Below are positions 7,656 through 15,098 of a DNA stretch of 15,098 bases, piece by piece. The position numbers and the translations under genes were made by a program. The DNA lies in the NCBI GenBank assembly GCA_015063335.1, contig SVUH01000035.1, positions 1-15,098 of the forward strand, written 5' to 3'. Every line of letters starts with the position of its first letter. Within the stretch, counting starts at the first letter, position 1. This DNA is from Oscillospiraceae bacterium (lineage in GTDB: Bacteria > Bacillota_A > Clostridia > Oscillospirales > CAG-272). The notes under the pieces were generated by a model. That model worked only from the letters and a program-made list of their open reading frames with translations. It did not search any database and was not told the DNA's origin.

Positions 7656-9884
7656 TTACGGCAAAATTCCATCTCGCATATTCCTTATACGGAGCGATGC
7701 TTCCTTTACGTTAAGCCTATCCACGGAGTATGCATAACGCAACAGATCCGCGGGAATATATTCGTCATATTTTTCAAAGGTGGGAAGCTCCTTTGGAGAT
7801 ACGAGATTTAACGGACTGTACTCTCCGCTTCCAAAATATGCGTTGAGCGCGGTAATAAGACCTTCTTCGTCCGATCTCTCCATGCGGAAGGTGAGGTAAT
7901 AGCACCCCTCAAAATCTATGCCTGAAATACCCAACGGCGAAGCAATCGCCGAGAGCATCTTTCGCAGGGTTCTGAATGAGCGCGTTCCGAGCCACGGGAA
8001 CATGCAGTAGGTATACCCACCAAGATGAACGACATACTTATCCGTAAGCCCCGTATTCTTTGCCACTCGCCTTGCGATCTCAAGTCTTTTTGCCGCATTT
8101 TCTTTAAGATACGGATATACCGTATCCTCCGCAAGGACACGTCTCATGCGCTCAAGTATGCGCGTGTGTATCTCTCCGAAGTCGCCGGGCCAGGATATTT
8201 CCATTTTGCCCTCGACTCCCTTTACGTACACAAGTCGCCTTGTGCTGTCAAGCTCCGTAACCTCCCAAACGCGCCCTGCAAGTGCAAATCTGTCGCCAAC
8301 GGGCGGAGGCGTGGTTATAGTTCCTATCTCCTCGGACTCGCATCTTACGGTAAAGTCCTCGCTATCCTTAAACACAGCGTAAAACTTAAAGCTATTCAAA
8401 AGTCTTTCGCTTTCAAGTCCCGCTATAAGTCCCTTTTCGTCGGTCATTTCTATAAGTCCGCAGTTGAGCATTGACACGAGAAGCGCCTTGTAATTTTCCT
8501 TTGAAACGTGGCGGAATGCGGGCATTGACAAAACAAGCTCCGCAAGCTCCTTAGCAGTCGTTTCTCCCCTTGCCGCAAGCGTGCTGAGTGTCTGGTGGAA
8601 CAGTAGGCTGAACGGCTGCATTTTGCTTGACGGCGGCTCGATAAACCGCTCCTCGATATATAGCTGCACTATGGCTATCGCGCGTATAAGTCCCCACGGA
8701 ATAAGCTGTGGCAGGGGCGCGTTCGGAAGCGGCTCTTCTTCTCTGAACACCATCATCATCTCGGGTGGCTGTCCACGCCTGCCCGAGCGTCCGAGTCTTT
8801 GCAAAAACGCAGAAACAGAGTTTGGCGCGTCCATTTGAAGCACTCTCTCAAGTCTGCCTATATCTATTCCAAGCTCCATAGTAACGGTCGCGCACGTAAC
8901 TGCCATTTGCTCCGCGTCGCGCATCTTCATTTCCGCTTCCTCGCGGAGCGCCGCCGAAAGATTCCCGTGATGTATGAGAAAAACATCTCGCTCTCCGCGC
9001 TTTTTGGCTATCTGTCGCAAGGTCGCGCACACGTATTCCGTTTCCTCGCGCGAGTTCGAGAACACAAGGGATTTTGCGCCGCTTACGCAGTCGTAAGCAT
9101 ACTCGTATCCCGCATCAAGCTTGGCTTTTTCGGTCGTAGCATTGGTATTTGACGTCTGATTGAAATTAGGGTTCTGAATATAAAAATGCTCCATGCCAAG
9201 ACGCCATTTTACACGCTCGTTGCCCTTGGGAGAAACGCTCGTCTCAACTCCGCTTCCCGCCCCCAGCCACTCTGCGGCAAGCTCGGGATTTCCAATGGTT
9301 GCAGAGAGTCCCACTCTCCTCGGCACGCACCCGATAAGACGCTGTATTCTCGATATCTGACATATTATCTGATTTCCGCGGTCTGTTCCCATAAGGGTGT
9401 GAACCTCGTCAATCACTATATATTTTAGCCCCTTAAAAATACGCGGAATATCGTTTGAGCGGTTTATGAGCATAGCCTCCAACGACTCGGGCGTTATCTG
9501 GAGTATCCCCTCGGGGTGCTCAAGAAGCTTTTTCTTCTGCGTTGCCGCAACGTCACCGTGCCAATGCGTAACGCGGATTCCGCTCTCTGTGAGCAGATCC
9601 ACAATTCTGAAAAATTGGTCGTTAATAAGGCTCTTGAGTGGGGCTATATAAAGCACCGAAACGCCCTCGGCAGGCTTACTCCAAACGTCCGTTATTATCG
9701 GGAAGAATGCCGCCTCCGTTTTTCCGCTGGCGGTTGACGAGGTAAGGAGCAGGTTGTTTTTAGTATCAAACAACACACCTGCGGCAAAAAGCTGAACCTC
9801 ACGCAGAGAATCCCACGAATGAGCGTAAATATATTCTCTTATAAACGGCGAGAATTTCATAAAAATTCTGTCAGCCTCTGTCAT
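7656..9884 (-). CDS. Lhr-type superfamily II DEAD/DEAH-box helicase (BrxHI-like)
   Basis: A 742-residue ATP-dependent nucleic acid helicase or translocase. RecA domain 1 holds motif I STASGKTE (50-57), Ia APLKSLINDQ (81-90), TPESLEAM (131-138), motif II DEVH (159-162) and motif III SAT (194-196). RecA domain 2 holds VFSNSREETE (274-283), motif V TVTMELGIDIGR (333-344) and motif VI QRLGRSGRRG (362-371). An Asn/Thr-rich stretch at about 240-252 looks like a flexible loop. After the motor, a winged-helix-like region (about 395-485) and the Lhr-core barrel with LAGRVWEVTELD (535-546) match Lhr proteins. It lacks the long extra C-terminal part of large bacterial Lhr (about 1500 residues). The start at 9884 follows AAGGAGAG, 20 bases after the ATPase gene. 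Last gene of a three-gene operon. Such helicases pair with BrxD in BREX type 2; exact substrate unknown. Confidence 0.9.
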   Translation of the reverse strand: MTEADRIFMKFSPFIREYIYAHSWDSLREVQLFAAGVLFDTKNNLLLTSSTASGKTEAAFFPIITDVWSKPAEGVSVLYIAPLKSLINDQFFRIVDLLTESGIRVTHWHGDVAATQKKKLLEHPEGILQITPESLEAMLINRSNDIPRIFKGLKYIVIDEVHTLMGTDRGNQIICQISRIQRLIGCVPRRVGLSATIGNPELAAEWLGAGSGVETSVSPKGNERVKWRLGMEHFYIQNPNFNQTSNTNATTEKAKLDAGYEYAYDCVSGAKSLVFSNSREETEYVCATLRQIAKKRGERDVFLIHHGNLSAALREEAEMKMRDAEQMAVTCATVTMELGIDIGRLERVLQMDAPNSVSAFLQRLGRSGRRGQPPEMMMVFREEEPLPNAPLPQLIPWGLIRAIAIVQLYIEERFIEPPSSKMQPFSLLFHQTLSTLAARGETTAKELAELVLSMPAFRHVSKENYKALLVSMLNCGLIEMTDEKGLIAGLESERLLNSFKFYAVFKDSEDFTVRCESEEIGTITTPPPVGDRFALAGRVWEVTELDSTRRLVYVKGVEGKMEISWPGDFGEIHTRILERMRRVLAEDTVYPYLKENAAKRLEIARRVAKNTGLTDKYVVHLGGYTYCMFPWLGTRSFRTLRKMLSAIASPLGISGIDFEGCYYLTFRMERSDEEGLITALNAYFGSGEYSPLNLVSPKELPTFEKYDEYIPADLLRYAYSVDRLNVKEASLRIRNMRDGILP

Positions 9885-9904
9885 ACCTCTCTCCTTAATC
9901 TCAG

Positions 9905-11260
9905 TTAAAATTCAATATCGTTCGCCGTAAAATCTCCCGCTTTTTTAGCGTTTGCAAAAGGGGCGCACTCCGCCTCGTCGTTTCTTTGATTTACCTCGCT
10001 CACGACGTCCTCAAAGCTTACGTCAGGGTTTTGAAGCAGAATGTTAAGAACCGTCATATAGTCCCTTATCATCTCGCGCGGAGTTATCATATTGTCAGCG
10101 CCCGCACGGGAGAGTGAAATTTCAAGAAAGCTCACCATTTGCTCCTCCGAAACGGGAATTGAGCAGGAATAATTTTGAGAATACAGCTTGCTTATTCTCG
10201 ATATAAGCGCGTAAAGCTCGTCATCAGTAAGTCGCTTTAATCTTATTACAGGACCTATAAAATTATTAAATCTCTCGGAGTTGTATCTGCTGTCGCCAAG
10301 ACGGCTGCGAAGCGCCTCGTAGCTGAAAAGTCCGCGGCGCGTGTCGTCCATAAACTGCGGTGTGCCGCCAAGAATAATGCCAAGTCCGGGTGCTCTGCCC
10401 TGCAAGGTATCGTTGAACATCGCAAGTATTTTTTCGTAGTTGTTCTCACGGCTTACACGGTGATTTATCTTGTATAGATTTACGCACTCGTCAATAAATA
10501 CGACGAGTCCCTTGTAGCCCATAAATCTTACGAGCACCGCCCAAAGCTTTAAAAAATCGTACCAGTTATCGTCGTCGATGATAACCGACACGCCAAAGCC
10601 GAGCGAGGCTCTTGCCTCTGTCTTTGTGGTAAACTCGCCGCGCAGCCAGCAAAGGCACGCTGTCTTTTTATCGTCGTCGCCCTCAATGAACGAGCGGTAG
10701 TACTCGGTTATAACGCGCGCAAAATCAAAGCCGCCGACCATAAATTCGATCTCACGAAGCTTCTCTGCAACAAGGGAATTGAGGCGAACATAAAACTCCT
10801 GACTTTCGGGATCTATCCCCTCGGACACGATCTCGGTTTTTAGCGTATCTATCCACCTTGCGATAATTTTAGGCAGTGCGCCTCCGTCGGGTGAGGATTT
10901 TGAAGCGAGGTTTTTAATAAGCTCGCGGTAGGTTGCCACACCGCTTCCGCCTGTGCCGTAAAGGCGGCGTTCGGGAGACAGGTCCGCATCGGCGGTTATA
11001 AAATCGCGTTCAAGCGCATATCCCCTTATGAGCTGTATCAAAAAGCTTTTTCCGCTTCCGTAGCGTCCTATGACAAAGCGCATGCTTCCGCACCCCTCGC
11101 TTACAGCTTCGAGGTCGGAAAGCAGAGCTGATATTTCATTTTTTCGTCCTATCGCTATATAAGGCGCGCCCGAGCGCGGCACGACTCCCGCCGCAAGCGA
11201 GGACATAAGCGTATTAAGAATGCGCTTCGGTATCTTTTGTATATTTTCCGTGTTGTTCAT
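9905..11260 (-). CDS. BrxD-like P-loop ATPase (DUF2791 type, AAA+/STAND-like)
   Basis: 451-residue ATPase resembling BrxD of BREX systems. It has Walker A GRYGSGKS at 65-72 (Lys71), Walker B LVVFIDECVNLYK at 252-264 (Asp257, Glu258), a sensor-like GGTPQFMDD at 298-306, and the family-typical GLFSYEALRSRL at 310-321 whose arginines could serve as the arginine finger. The C-terminal part (about 345-425) looks like a lid and winged-helix region containing MITPREMIRDYM. The N-terminal RILNTLMSSLAAGVVPRSG and IAIGR before the ATPase core are also typical of this family. The start at 11260 follows CGGAG. It is 12 bases after the TerB-type gene and 20 before the helicase, so a protein complex is plausible. 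Role in the cell is not established; no BREX methylase or PglZ is nearby. Confidence 0.87.
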   Translation of the reverse strand: MNNTENIQKIPKRILNTLMSSLAAGVVPRSGAPYIAIGRKNEISALLSDLEAVSEGCGSMRFVIGRYGSGKSFLIQLIRGYALERDFITADADLSPERRLYGTGGSGVATYRELIKNLASKSSPDGGALPKIIARWIDTLKTEIVSEGIDPESQEFYVRLNSLVAEKLREIEFMVGGFDFARVITEYYRSFIEGDDDKKTACLCWLRGEFTTKTEARASLGFGVSVIIDDDNWYDFLKLWAVLVRFMGYKGLVVFIDECVNLYKINHRVSRENNYEKILAMFNDTLQGRAPGLGIILGGTPQFMDDTRRGLFSYEALRSRLGDSRYNSERFNNFIGPVIRLKRLTDDELYALISRISKLYSQNYSCSIPVSEEQMVSFLEISLSRAGADNMITPREMIRDYMTVLNILLQNPDVSFEDVVSEVNQRNDEAECAPFANAKKAGDFTANDIEF

Positions 11261-11272
11261 ATTCTTCTCCGT

Positions 11273-12886
11273 TTAGTTTATAAGTTCAAGGTAATCTTCT
11301 ATTATCGAAAACTCTCCGCCGTTCTCCTCTATGAGTATATCACCGAAAGCATCAACGGCAATTTCATTTATCGCGTCAACGATAGCCTCCGTAGGTCTGC
11401 CAAGTGATTTTGAAATCTCAACAAGCGTTCTGCTCTCTCCCTTTGCAAGAGAGGTCACCACATCGGCATACTCACCAAGAGATGACAAAAGAGATGGAGC
11501 ATCAGCTTCTTCACTCTCTTTTATTACCGACTCGATTTCAATAGTCCGAGTTTTTTCCTCTATCGGACTTTCTTCAAATTCGCCCACCAGCTCCTTGGTG
11601 GTATCCCAGGACTCCGATTCGATTTTTTGAGCGTTGGAAATACTGAGCTTGGTTCTCGGAACGTCGTAAAGCACATCGTATTCCGTCGGTGCTTCCGCCT
11701 TTGCTCTCGACTTTCTGACTACGGGCAACGCTATGTCGAAATACTCGTTTATCACCTGACAAAGCTCGAGCGGCAAGGAATACACGGTAAGCCTTGACTT
11801 TACCGAAATGTGCGCTCTTATCTTGTTTTCCGCTTGCTTTACCGCATCTCCAATGAGAAAGCGTAATTCGTGCGAGCGCGAAAACGAGCAATATTCAACG
11901 TCAATTATAACCCTGTTTTCCGACGAGCAGACAGCTCCGTCAAACGCTTTTGCGCTTATTTTGCAGTCGTTAAACGGCAGCGCGGAAAGTATCTTCCCGT
12001 TCTCTGACAGCTTTTCAACTACCCTTGCAATAGCCTTCGGCACGTGCTCCTCAAAGAGCGCGATGTTTTCCTCCGTCGCGAATTTACTCATGCGGTAGTC
12101 GTACGAGGTGCAGTATGTCAAAAGCATATGCGCCCAGCCCTCGGCGGTGTTCCCCGCAACACACATAAAATATTCCTTCAAGGCGCTCGCCTTCTCCAAA
12201 AGCTTCGCATCGAACTTTTTAGGTGGCGGCAGGTGATGCACAAGGCTGAAATCAGAGATCCAGCGTATATACTTCGGTATCGTACCGAGAAGCACCGAGC
12301 GGTAGGCTTCAAGCACCCTTATCATCATTTCTCTTGCTTCAATGGGTTCAATTACGTCGCGCGTGTTTATAAGCTCGAACGTATAAAGATTGATGTAGCA
12401 GATATTGGTTTTAAGGTATACACCGCGCCTTACGTTTTCTCTCCACCAAAGGTAATATGAGAGCTGGTCGGCGGCGAGCTGGTTATACTGCGGCGAGTAT
12501 GAGAAGAAATCAACGTATTCGCACTCCGTCGCGGACTCGTTCCAAAGCCGCTTTGCGGTGCGACAGAAATCCTCATAGAAATTATACGAAGACGGCTCCC
12601 TATACAGTGAAACCTTATGAATAAGGGGGCTTTCGGGATCGTATTCGTCGTACGGCGCAAGCTGCGGACGAAGCTCGTCGGGCGTGTGGGGCGGAATAAA
12701 TCTCTCGATAACGGTACTGCTCTCGGTGATTTTTACCTCTCCGCTCTCTCTTTTTTTCTCGCCGTCAGTAATGAGAACCGTGTCTACGGATTTTGACGAG
12801 GGAGCAAAGCTTCTCTTTTGGGGAACAAGCGACGAAATATCCCAAAAGTCGTCTAACTGCTGCTTTTTACTTTTTTCTTCAGACAT
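11273..12886 (-). CDS. TerB-N / TerB-C domain protein
   Basis: 537 residues from the ATG at 12886. An upstream in-frame ATG at 12940 would give 555, but it lies inside the promoter spacer and has no ribosome site, whereas AAAGGGG precedes 12886. A charged N-terminus contains DDFWDISSLVP (12-22), then a disordered stretch. TerB-N follows with VDFFSYSPQYNQLAADQL (125-142), YYLWWREN (144-151) and INLYTFELIN (165-174). The end (about 480-537) resembles TerB-C, with EAIVDAINEIAVDAFGDILIEE. The metal-binding TerB core domain is not apparent between them. No signal peptide or membrane segment is visible. Comparative studies place TerB-N/C proteins with ATPases and helicases in predicted DNA-processing or stress systems; tellurite resistance as such is unlikely. 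First gene of the operon. The domain call rests on recalled motifs, so moderately sure. Confidence 0.8.
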   Translation of the reverse strand: MSEEKSKKQQLDDFWDISSLVPQKRSFAPSSKSVDTVLITDGEKKRESGEVKITESSTVIERFIPPHTPDELRPQLAPYDEYDPESPLIHKVSLYREPSSYNFYEDFCRTAKRLWNESATECEYVDFFSYSPQYNQLAADQLSYYLWWRENVRRGVYLKTNICYINLYTFELINTRDVIEPIEAREMMIRVLEAYRSVLLGTIPKYIRWISDFSLVHHLPPPKKFDAKLLEKASALKEYFMCVAGNTAEGWAHMLLTYCTSYDYRMSKFATEENIALFEEHVPKAIARVVEKLSENGKILSALPFNDCKISAKAFDGAVCSSENRVIIDVEYCSFSRSHELRFLIGDAVKQAENKIRAHISVKSRLTVYSLPLELCQVINEYFDIALPVVRKSRAKAEAPTEYDVLYDVPRTKLSISNAQKIESESWDTTKELVGEFEESPIEEKTRTIEIESVIKESEEADAPSLLSSLGEYADVVTSLAKGESRTLVEISKSLGRPTEAIVDAINEIAVDAFGDILIEENGGEFSIIEDYLELIN

Positions 12887-12930
12887 ATACGCTTTCCCCT
12901 TTCTGTTTTTTGAAAAATTCTTATCATTAT

Positions 12931-12959
12931 ATTTTACCATGACAGAGTTCGTATGTCAA
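12931..12959 (-). promoter_or_regulatory. Sigma-A promoter of the TerB/BrxD-like/helicase operon
   Basis: -35 TTGACA at 12954-12959, a 17-base spacer, -10 TAAAAT at 12931-12936; start near 12924, giving a leader of about 38 bases to the ATG at 12886. The in-frame ATG at 12938-12940 falls in the spacer and is not transcribed. It is back to back with the ylxM promoter, 34 bases between -35 boxes. Confidence 0.82.
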
Positions 12960-12993
12960 CAAAAATATTAATACAATTTTTTAAAAAAAGGTG

Positions 12994-13022
12994 TTGACAA
13001 AAACAATTTTGTGTGGTATACT
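12994..13022 (+). promoter_or_regulatory. Sigma-A promoter of the ylxM-ffh-rpsP operon
   Basis: -35 TTGACA at 12994-12999, a 17-base spacer, -10 TATACT at 13017-13022, and an AT-rich tract upstream that could act as an UP element for both divergent promoters. Start near 13029, about 47 bases before the GTG of ylxM. Confidence 0.9.
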
Positions 13023-13075
13023 GTGTAAAGTGTTTTGCTTTACATCTGTATTTTGCTCGCAAAGGGTGTGTTTTT

Positions 13076-13411
13076 GTGTTTGAAAAAAATCTCAATATTG
13101 GCTTTTTGCTTGACTTCTACGGCGTTTTGCTGTCGGACAGAAAGCGCTCTGTTATGGACATGTATTACAATGAAGATTTTTCCCTTTCCGAGGTTGCAGA
13201 AGAGATCGGCATTTCAAGACAGGGTGTTCGCGACATTATAAAAAAAGCAGAGGAAGAGCTGCTCTTTTATGAGGAAAGACTTGGTCTTGCTAAAAAAATG
13301 CAGGACGCGGAAAAGGAAGCCACCGAGCTTTCGAAATTAGCGGACAGTGCCGATGTTCCCGACGAAATACGTGAGCGCATAACTCGCCTTGCTTCTCTTA
13401 TACGGCAGTAA
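13076..13411 (+). CDS. ylxM: YlxM (UPF0122), helix-turn-helix SRP-associated protein
   Basis: 111 residues from a GTG start. The N-terminus FEKNLNIGFLLDFYGVLL aligns with the usual YlxM start (MLEKTLRxxxLFDFYxxLL), and the helix-turn-helix FSLSEVAEEIGISRQGVRDI is at about 36-55, followed by a long charged helix. The family is linked to SRP in Gram-positive bacteria and nearly always precedes ffh, as here (34 bases). AAAGGG lies eight bases before the GTG. The in-frame ATG at 13013 sits inside the promoter spacer, so the longer reading of 132 residues is rejected. Confidence 0.93.
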   Translation: MFEKNLNIGFLLDFYGVLLSDRKRSVMDMYYNEDFSLSEVAEEIGISRQGVRDIIKKAEEELLFYEERLGLAKKMQDAEKEATELSKLADSADVPDEIRERITRLASLIRQ

Positions 13412-13445
13412 GCGCGTTGTGCTTTAATAAAAGGAAGGTGATAAT

Positions 13446-14786
13446 ATGTTTCAAAGCTTAAGTGAAAAATTAGAAAATGCCTTCAAAAAATTCAAGAATA
13501 AGGGTAAGCTTACGGAAGCCGACGTAAAGGTCGGTATGCGTGAGATAAAGCTGGCGCTCCTTGAGGCTGACGTTAACTTCAAGGTCGTTAAGGACTTTAT
13601 AGCCAAGGTTTCCGAGCGCGCGGTCGGCGCTGACGTTCTCGAATCCCTGCTCCCTGCCCAGCAGATAGTAAAAATAGTAAACGAGGAGCTTACCGCTCTT
13701 ATGGGCGGAACGCAGTCAAAGCTTACAATATCCTCAAAGCCTCCGACGGTCGTTATGATGGTCGGTCTGCAGGGTGCGGGTAAGACCACACATGCGGGAA
13801 AGCTTGCGGGAATGTATAAAAAGCAAGGCAAATCCCCCTTGCTCGTCGCGTGTGACGTTTACCGTCCCGCGGCTATAAAGCAGCTCGAGATCGTCGGAGA
13901 GAAGCTCGGTATTCCCGTATTCACTCTCGGCGATAAGGAATCCCCTGTCAAGATAGCCGAAGCGGGCTTGAAGCACGCTATTCAAAAAGGCTACGACATG
14001 GTATTCATAGATACTGCCGGACGTCTTCACATCGATGAGGAGCTTATGGCGGAGCTTCAGAATATCAAAAAGGCGGTATCCCCCACCGAGATACTGCTTA
14101 CCATCGACGCGATGATAGGTCAGGATGCGGTAAACGTTGCGGAAACGTTTAACAACCTGCTTGACGTGACGGGAGTTATCCTCACAAAGCTCGACGGTGA
14201 CACCCGTGGCGGTGCTGCACTTTCGGTACGTCACGTAACGGGCAAGCCCATAAAGTTTATCGGTACGGGAGAAAAGCTCGACGCTATCGAGCCCTTCCAC
14301 CCCGACAGAATGGCATCAAGAATTCTCGGAATGGGCGACGTGCTCTCGCTTATTGAAAAGGCGGAGCAGGCGTACGACGAGAAGAAGGCGGCGGAGCTTG
14401 AGAAAAAGATCCGCGAATCGACCTTCACTCTCGACGACTATCTCGATCAGTTCGCGCAGCTCAAAAACATGGGCAGCCTTGAACAGATAATGGGAATGAT
14501 GCCGGGTGTCAAGCCGGGGGCGCTCAAGGACGCAAAGATTGATGAAAAGGCTCTCGCTCACATGGAAGCGATAATCAAATCCATGACTCCCTACGAGCGC
14601 ATGAAGCCCGAGATCCTCGCCGCTTCAAGAAAGAAGCGTATCGCGGCGGGAAGCGGAACCTCTGTTGAGGAGGTAAACAAGCTTCTTAAGCAGTTCGATC
14701 AGACCAGAAAGCTTATGAAGCAATTCTCAAACCCCAAGCAAATGTCAAGGTTTGGTAAAAAACGAATGAAAATGCCGTTTAACTGA
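13446..14786 (+). CDS. ffh: Signal recognition particle protein Ffh (SRP54 GTPase)
   Basis: Binds SRP RNA and hydrophobic signal sequences and delivers ribosome-nascent chain complexes to FtsY at the membrane. The 446 residues show the N domain (about 1-88), the G domain with G1 GLQGAGKTT (107-115), DVYRPAA (137-143), G3 DTAGR (189-193) and G4 TKLD (247-250), and the methionine-rich M domain (about 325-446) with MTPYERMKPEI and SRKKRIAAGSGTSVEEVNKLLKQF for SRP RNA binding. Length is normal. The start at 13446 follows AAAAGGAAGGTG. Second gene after ylxM; rpsP follows 60 bases later. Confidence 0.99.
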   Translation: MFQSLSEKLENAFKKFKNKGKLTEADVKVGMREIKLALLEADVNFKVVKDFIAKVSERAVGADVLESLLPAQQIVKIVNEELTALMGGTQSKLTISSKPPTVVMMVGLQGAGKTTHAGKLAGMYKKQGKSPLLVACDVYRPAAIKQLEIVGEKLGIPVFTLGDKESPVKIAEAGLKHAIQKGYDMVFIDTAGRLHIDEELMAELQNIKKAVSPTEILLTIDAMIGQDAVNVAETFNNLLDVTGVILTKLDGDTRGGAALSVRHVTGKPIKFIGTGEKLDAIEPFHPDRMASRILGMGDVLSLIEKAEQAYDEKKAAELEKKIRESTFTLDDYLDQFAQLKNMGSLEQIMGMMPGVKPGALKDAKIDEKALAHMEAIIKSMTPYERMKPEILAASRKKRIAAGSGTSVEEVNKLLKQFDQTRKLMKQFSNPKQMSRFGKKRMKMPFN

Positions 14787-14846
14787 TAAACAGAACAGCG
14801 GATTTTTATAATAAAATTTATTTTACATTTTTGGAGGAAACAAAAA

Positions 14847-15086
14847 ATGGCAGTTAAAATGAGACTCAGAAGAATGGGCGCAAAGAAGGCTCCCACCTAC
14901 CGTGTTATCGTAGCAGATAGCCGCTCTCCCAGAGACGGTCGTTTCATCGAGGAGATCGGTCACTTCGACCCCCGCTCCAACGAGCTTAAGATCGACGGCG
15001 AGAAGGCAAAGAAGTGGATCGCTAACGGCGCACAGCCCACTGATACCGTTAAGTCCCTGCTCAAGAAGTCTAACATAATCGACTGA
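14847..15086 (+). CDS. rpsP: 30S ribosomal protein S16
   Basis: 79 residues, normal to slightly short for S16, starting [20 protein letters not shown], with [20 protein letters not shown] at 23-42 and a lysine-rich end. Assembles into the small subunit body. The start at 14847 follows TTGGAGG. It follows ffh in the same direction. TATAAT at 14807-14812 could mark an extra promoter in the gap, but no good -35 accompanies it. Only 12 bases remain in the window; a KH-domain protein or rimM commonly comes next. Confidence 0.98.
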   Translation: MAVKMRLRRMGAKKAPTYRVIVADSRSPRDGRFIEEIGHFDPRSNELKIDGEKAKKWIANGAQPTDTVKSLLKKSNIID

Positions 15087-15098
15087 TTTACGGGTGAC

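Noticed and set aside
11273..12886. Classical tellurite-resistance (ter) operon
   Set aside because: Only TerB-N/TerB-C-like parts are seen; no TerC, TerD/TerE or TerB metal-binding core domain is present in the window.
7656..12940. A BREX phage-exclusion locus
   Set aside because: Only BrxD-like and BrxHI-like proteins are found. PglZ, PglX methylase, BrxC/PglY and BrxL/PglW are absent, and both flanks are housekeeping genes.
13013..13075. Longer ylxM start at the ATG at 13013
   Set aside because: This ATG lies between the -35 and -10 of the ylxM promoter, and the extra 21 residues do not resemble the family N-terminus.
13734..14300. 188-codon minus-strand open frame opposite ffh
   Set aside because: Entirely within the conserved GTPase gene, with no recognisable domain or ribosome site.

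Overview
The window reads as chromosomal DNA from an anaerobic member of the Clostridia (Firmicutes), probably a gut lineage near the Oscillospirales. The evidence is the ylxM-ffh-rpsP order, T-box leaders in front of branched-chain amino acid genes, strong GGAGG-type ribosome binding sites, consensus sigma-A promoters, an ECF transporter S component, and an oxygen-labile type of dihydroxy-acid dehydratase. The genus cannot be fixed from sequence reading alone.

Right to left on the minus strand, positions 7600 to 1 hold a branched-chain amino acid block. It runs: a T-box leader with an isoleucine specifier (AUC), ilvA (threonine deaminase), ridA (enamine/imine deaminase), a second T-box leader with a leucine specifier (CUC), ilvB, ilvN, ilvC, a structured 239-base gap, an ECF transporter S component, and ilvD (cut by the window edge). 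IlvA makes 2-oxobutanoate and RidA clears its reactive enamine/imine intermediates. IlvBN makes the acetohydroxy acids, IlvC reduces and isomerises them, and IlvD dehydrates them. Isoleucine supply therefore gates the first committed step, leucine supply gates the shared steps, and ilvD appears to sit on a separate, non-T-box transcript with the transporter gene.

Positions 7656-12886, also on the minus strand, hold a compact three-gene operon with its own promoter. It encodes a TerB-N/TerB-C domain protein, a BrxD-like P-loop ATPase (DUF2791 type), and an Lhr-type superfamily II helicase (BrxHI-like). The genes are 12 and 20 bases apart. No PglZ, PglX or BrxC/PglY is present, so this is not a BREX locus. 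It is the best candidate here for a poorly described DNA-processing or genome-defence system.

From 12994 to the end, on the plus strand, lies a housekeeping SRP/ribosome operon: ylxM, ffh and rpsP, driven by a near-consensus promoter back to back with that of the three-gene operon. The two -35 boxes lie in an 8-base perfect inverted repeat. Both promoters contain in-frame ATG codons upstream of the true starts, and these should not be used as gene starts.
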